Shown piece after piece: positions 7,620 to 8,903 of a stretch of DNA of 8,903 bases. The DNA is from Roseomonas sp. GTDB taxonomy: Bacteria > Pseudomonadota > Alphaproteobacteria > Acetobacterales > Acetobacteraceae. Both the position numbers and the translations under genes were made by a program. The notes below the pieces were generated by a model. That model made no database searches. It was not told the origin of the DNA and saw only the letters and a program-made list of their open reading frames with translations. The stretch lies in contig JADCFR010000050.1 of the NCBI GenBank assembly GCA_020249415.1, forward strand, positions 1-8,903. Direction: 5' to 3'. Each line of letters opens with the position of its first letter. Within the stretch, counting starts at the first letter, position 1.

Positions 7620-7628
7620 TTATGACGT

Positions 7629-7934
7629 ATGGCAAAGACCTCGTCTGTAGAAAAGAACAAGCGCCGCGAGCGGCTTTCAAAGCAGCACGCCGCAAAGCGC
7701 GCTGTGTTGAAGGCTGCGGTGATGAATCGTGAGCTGCCGATGGAAGATCGCTTCGAAGCGACGCTGAAACTCGCGCAATTGCCCCGCAATGGCGCCAAGA
7801 ATCGCGTGCGTTTGCGTTGCGAACTCACTGGGCGCCCGCGTGGCAATTACCGCAAATTCAAGCTCTGCCGTAACGCGTTCCGTGAGCTGGCCAATCAGGG
7901 CCAGATTCCGGGCGTCGTTAAGGCCAGCTGGTAA
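7629..7934 (+). CDS. rpsN: 30S ribosomal protein S14, long zinc-independent type
   Basis: S14 is a late-assembling 30S head protein. The 101-residue length and N-terminal region [20 protein letters not shown] are typical of the long form that does not need zinc. The conserved C-terminal part includes [20 protein letters not shown] (61-80) and the ending [11 protein letters not shown] (91-101). The short zinc-type S14 has a CxxC-x12-CxxC motif. Here Cys64 and Cys80 occupy positions equivalent to its first and third cysteines, while the second and fourth are Thr67 and Ala83, so a complete zinc site is absent. The start has a good ribosome binding site and follows the longest gap in the window. 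Confidence 0.98.
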   Translation: MAKTSSVEKNKRRERLSKQHAAKRAVLKAAVMNRELPMEDRFEATLKLAQLPRNGAKNRVRLRCELTGRPRGNYRKFKLCRNAFRELANQGQIPGVVKASW

Positions 7935-7945
7935 GGAAGCCCGGC

Positions 7946-8344
7946 ATGTCCATGTCCGATCCGCTGGGCGATCTGCTCACCCGCATCCGCAATGCGCAAT
8001 CCGCGCGCCAGTCCCGCTGCAAGGCACCGGCATCCAAGCTGCGTGAAAACGTGCTTGATGTGCTGAAGCGCGAAGGCTTTATTCGTGCCTGGCGCACTGA
8101 AGAACTGCGCCCTGGCGTCAAGCTCATTGATATCGAATTGAAGTATTCCGAAGGCGAGCCCGCCATTCGCGAAATCACGCGTGTGTCGAAGCCTGGTCGT
8201 CGCGTCTATTCGAAGATCGCTGAGCTTCCCAAGTTCTATAACGGGCTTGGCATGTCCATCCTTTCCACGCCGCGTGGCGTGATGAGCGAAAATGAGGCCC
8301 GCGCTGCCAATGTTGGCGGCGAGGTTCTCTGCCGCGTATTCTGA
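7946..8344 (+). CDS. rpsH: 30S ribosomal protein S8
   Basis: S8 is a primary 16S rRNA binder of the central domain and, in E. coli, the translational repressor of the spc operon. The product is 132 residues, as is usual in alphaproteobacteria. It begins [18 protein letters not shown] (1-18). The C-terminal rRNA-binding portion shows [17 protein letters not shown] (79-95), [19 protein letters not shown] (100-118) and GGEVLCRVF (124-132). AAGGAAG at 7933-7939 is six bases before the ATG at 7946. A second in-frame ATG at 7952 would remove two residues and has poorer spacing of 12 bases. The gap to rpsN is 11 bases. Confidence 0.98.
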   Translation: MSMSDPLGDLLTRIRNAQSARQSRCKAPASKLRENVLDVLKREGFIRAWRTEELRPGVKLIDIELKYSEGEPAIREITRVSKPGRRVYSKIAELPKFYNGLGMSILSTPRGVMSENEARAANVGGEVLCRVF

Positions 8345-8345
8345 C

Positions 8346-8350
8346 GGAGG
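8346..8350 (+). promoter_or_regulatory. Ribosome binding site that sets the rplF start
   Basis: GGAGG directly after the rpsH stop, eight bases before the ATG at 8359, favours this start over the in-frame TTG at 8353. Confidence 0.75.
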
Positions 8351-8358
8351 GTTTGGCA

Positions 8359-8892
8359 ATGTCTCGCGTCGGAAAATATCCGGTTCAGGTGCCATCGGGG
8401 GTGCAGCTTGCGCTCTCCGGTCGCACGCTGGTGGCGAAGGGCAAGCTTGGCGAATTGAAGCTTGACCTGACGGATGATGTAGATGTGGAAATCAGCGCTC
8501 AGCAGGTGGCGGTAAAGCCGCGCCGTGATGATCGCCGCGCGCGCACCATGTGGGGCACCACGCGGAGCCTGATCAACAGCATGGTGACGGGCGTTTCCAC
8601 GGGCTTCGTGAAGTCCATGGAAATCAATGGCACGGGTTATCGCGCGGCGGTACAGGGCAAGGATCTTGTGCTCAGCCTCGGCTATAGCCATGAAATCCGT
8701 TACCCGATTCCGTCTGGCATCAAGATCACCTGTGAACGCCCAACGGCGATCAAGGTCGAAGGGTCTGACAAGCGTCAGGTTGGTCAGGTTGCCGCTGAAA
8801 TTCGTGCCTATCGCGGCCCCGAACCCTATAAGGGCAAGGGCGTGAAGTACGAGAATGAGCAGATCCTCCGGAAGGAGGGGAAGAAGAAGTAA
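8359..8892 (+). CDS. rplF: 50S ribosomal protein L6
   Basis: L6 binds 23S rRNA near the sarcin-ricin loop and the GTPase-associated region where elongation factors dock. From the ATG at 8359 the product is 177 residues, the normal length, starting [16 protein letters not shown]. An in-frame TTG at 8353 would add two residues, but GGAGG at 8346-8350, eight bases before 8359, favours the ATG. Two tandem alpha-beta domains are recognisable. The first ends near [19 protein letters not shown] (62-80). The second includes [14 protein letters not shown] (83-96), LSLGYSHEI (105-113) and the signature ending [20 protein letters not shown] (145-164). It finishes in a lysine-rich tail. The stop overlaps the next start by one base. 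Confidence 0.98.
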   Translation: MSRVGKYPVQVPSGVQLALSGRTLVAKGKLGELKLDLTDDVDVEISAQQVAVKPRRDDRRARTMWGTTRSLINSMVTGVSTGFVKSMEINGTGYRAAVQGKDLVLSLGYSHEIRYPIPSGIKITCERPTAIKVEGSDKRQVGQVAAEIRAYRGPEPYKGKGVKYENEQILRKEGKKK

Positions 8893-8903
8893 TGGCCAGC
8901 AAG
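8892..8903 (+). CDS. rplR: Probable start of 50S ribosomal protein L18, cut by window edge
   Basis: Only four codons are visible, reading MASK, from an ATG that overlaps the rplF stop in TAATG. AAGGAGGGG at 8872-8880, in the rplF tail, can serve as its ribosome binding site, though spacing is long at 11 bases. The call rests mainly on gene order: in spc clusters rplF is followed by rplR, whose product L18 binds 5S rRNA with L5. The visible residues are too few to identify the protein on their own. Confidence 0.7.

Noticed and set aside
7622..7732. Small out-of-frame reading frame starting just before rpsN
   Set aside because: Its ATG is only two bases from the ribosome binding site and it overlaps rpsN; its peptide is not recognisable.
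1..8903. Mobile element, defence, CRISPR, phage or other novel system
   Set aside because: Every substantial stretch is accounted for by conserved translation genes in canonical order; no transposase, repeat array, attachment site or compositional break is visible.

Overview
This window is a continuous stretch of a bacterial translation gene cluster, all on the + strand. It is the end of the str-type cluster (tuf) running directly into the S10 cluster (rpsJ to rpsQ) and then the spc cluster (rplN to the first codons of rplR). The protein sequences and the order tuf-rpsJ-rplC-rplD-rplW-rplB-rpsS-rplV-rpsC-rplP-rpmC-rpsQ-rplN-rplX-rplE-rpsN-rpsH-rplF-rplR suggest an alphaproteobacterium. Residue patterns in S10, L22, L23 and S14 look closest to the Rhodospirillales, probably Acetobacteraceae. 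That family-level placement is a judgement from memory of the families, not from an alignment. Base composition is moderately GC-rich and looks even across the window, with no sign of recently acquired DNA.

Layout: bases 1-1176 hold EF-Tu, missing only about four N-terminal codons. Bases 1201-6322 hold the eleven S10-cluster genes. Bases 6326-8892 hold six complete spc-cluster genes, and rplR starts at 8892 and runs off the end. Genes are packed very tightly. Most gaps are 1-24 bases, and three junctions overlap (ATGA at rplD/rplW and rplX/rplE, and a one-base TAATG at rplF/rplR). The only larger gap is 53 bases between rplE and rpsN, which holds two small tandem inverted repeats. No intrinsic terminator, convincing promoter, tRNA, mobile element, CRISPR array or long repeat is visible. 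No stretch over 300 bases lacks a gene.

The products act together. EF-Tu delivers aminoacyl-tRNA. L2, L3, L4, L14, L16, L22, L23, L24, L29, L5, L6 and L18 build the large subunit: the peptidyl-transferase surroundings, exit tunnel and central protuberance. S3, S8, S10, S14, S17 and S19 build the small subunit: head, body core and mRNA entry. Tight packing and overlapping starts suggest co-transcription and translational coupling, which would help keep these proteins balanced.

I looked for an unusual or undescribed system and did not find one. The points worth a second look are modest: the absence of an E. coli-style S10 leader upstream of rpsJ, the missing S10/spc boundary, the double inverted repeat before rpsN, an S14 that keeps two of the four cysteine positions of zinc-type S14, and a few start-site ambiguities.
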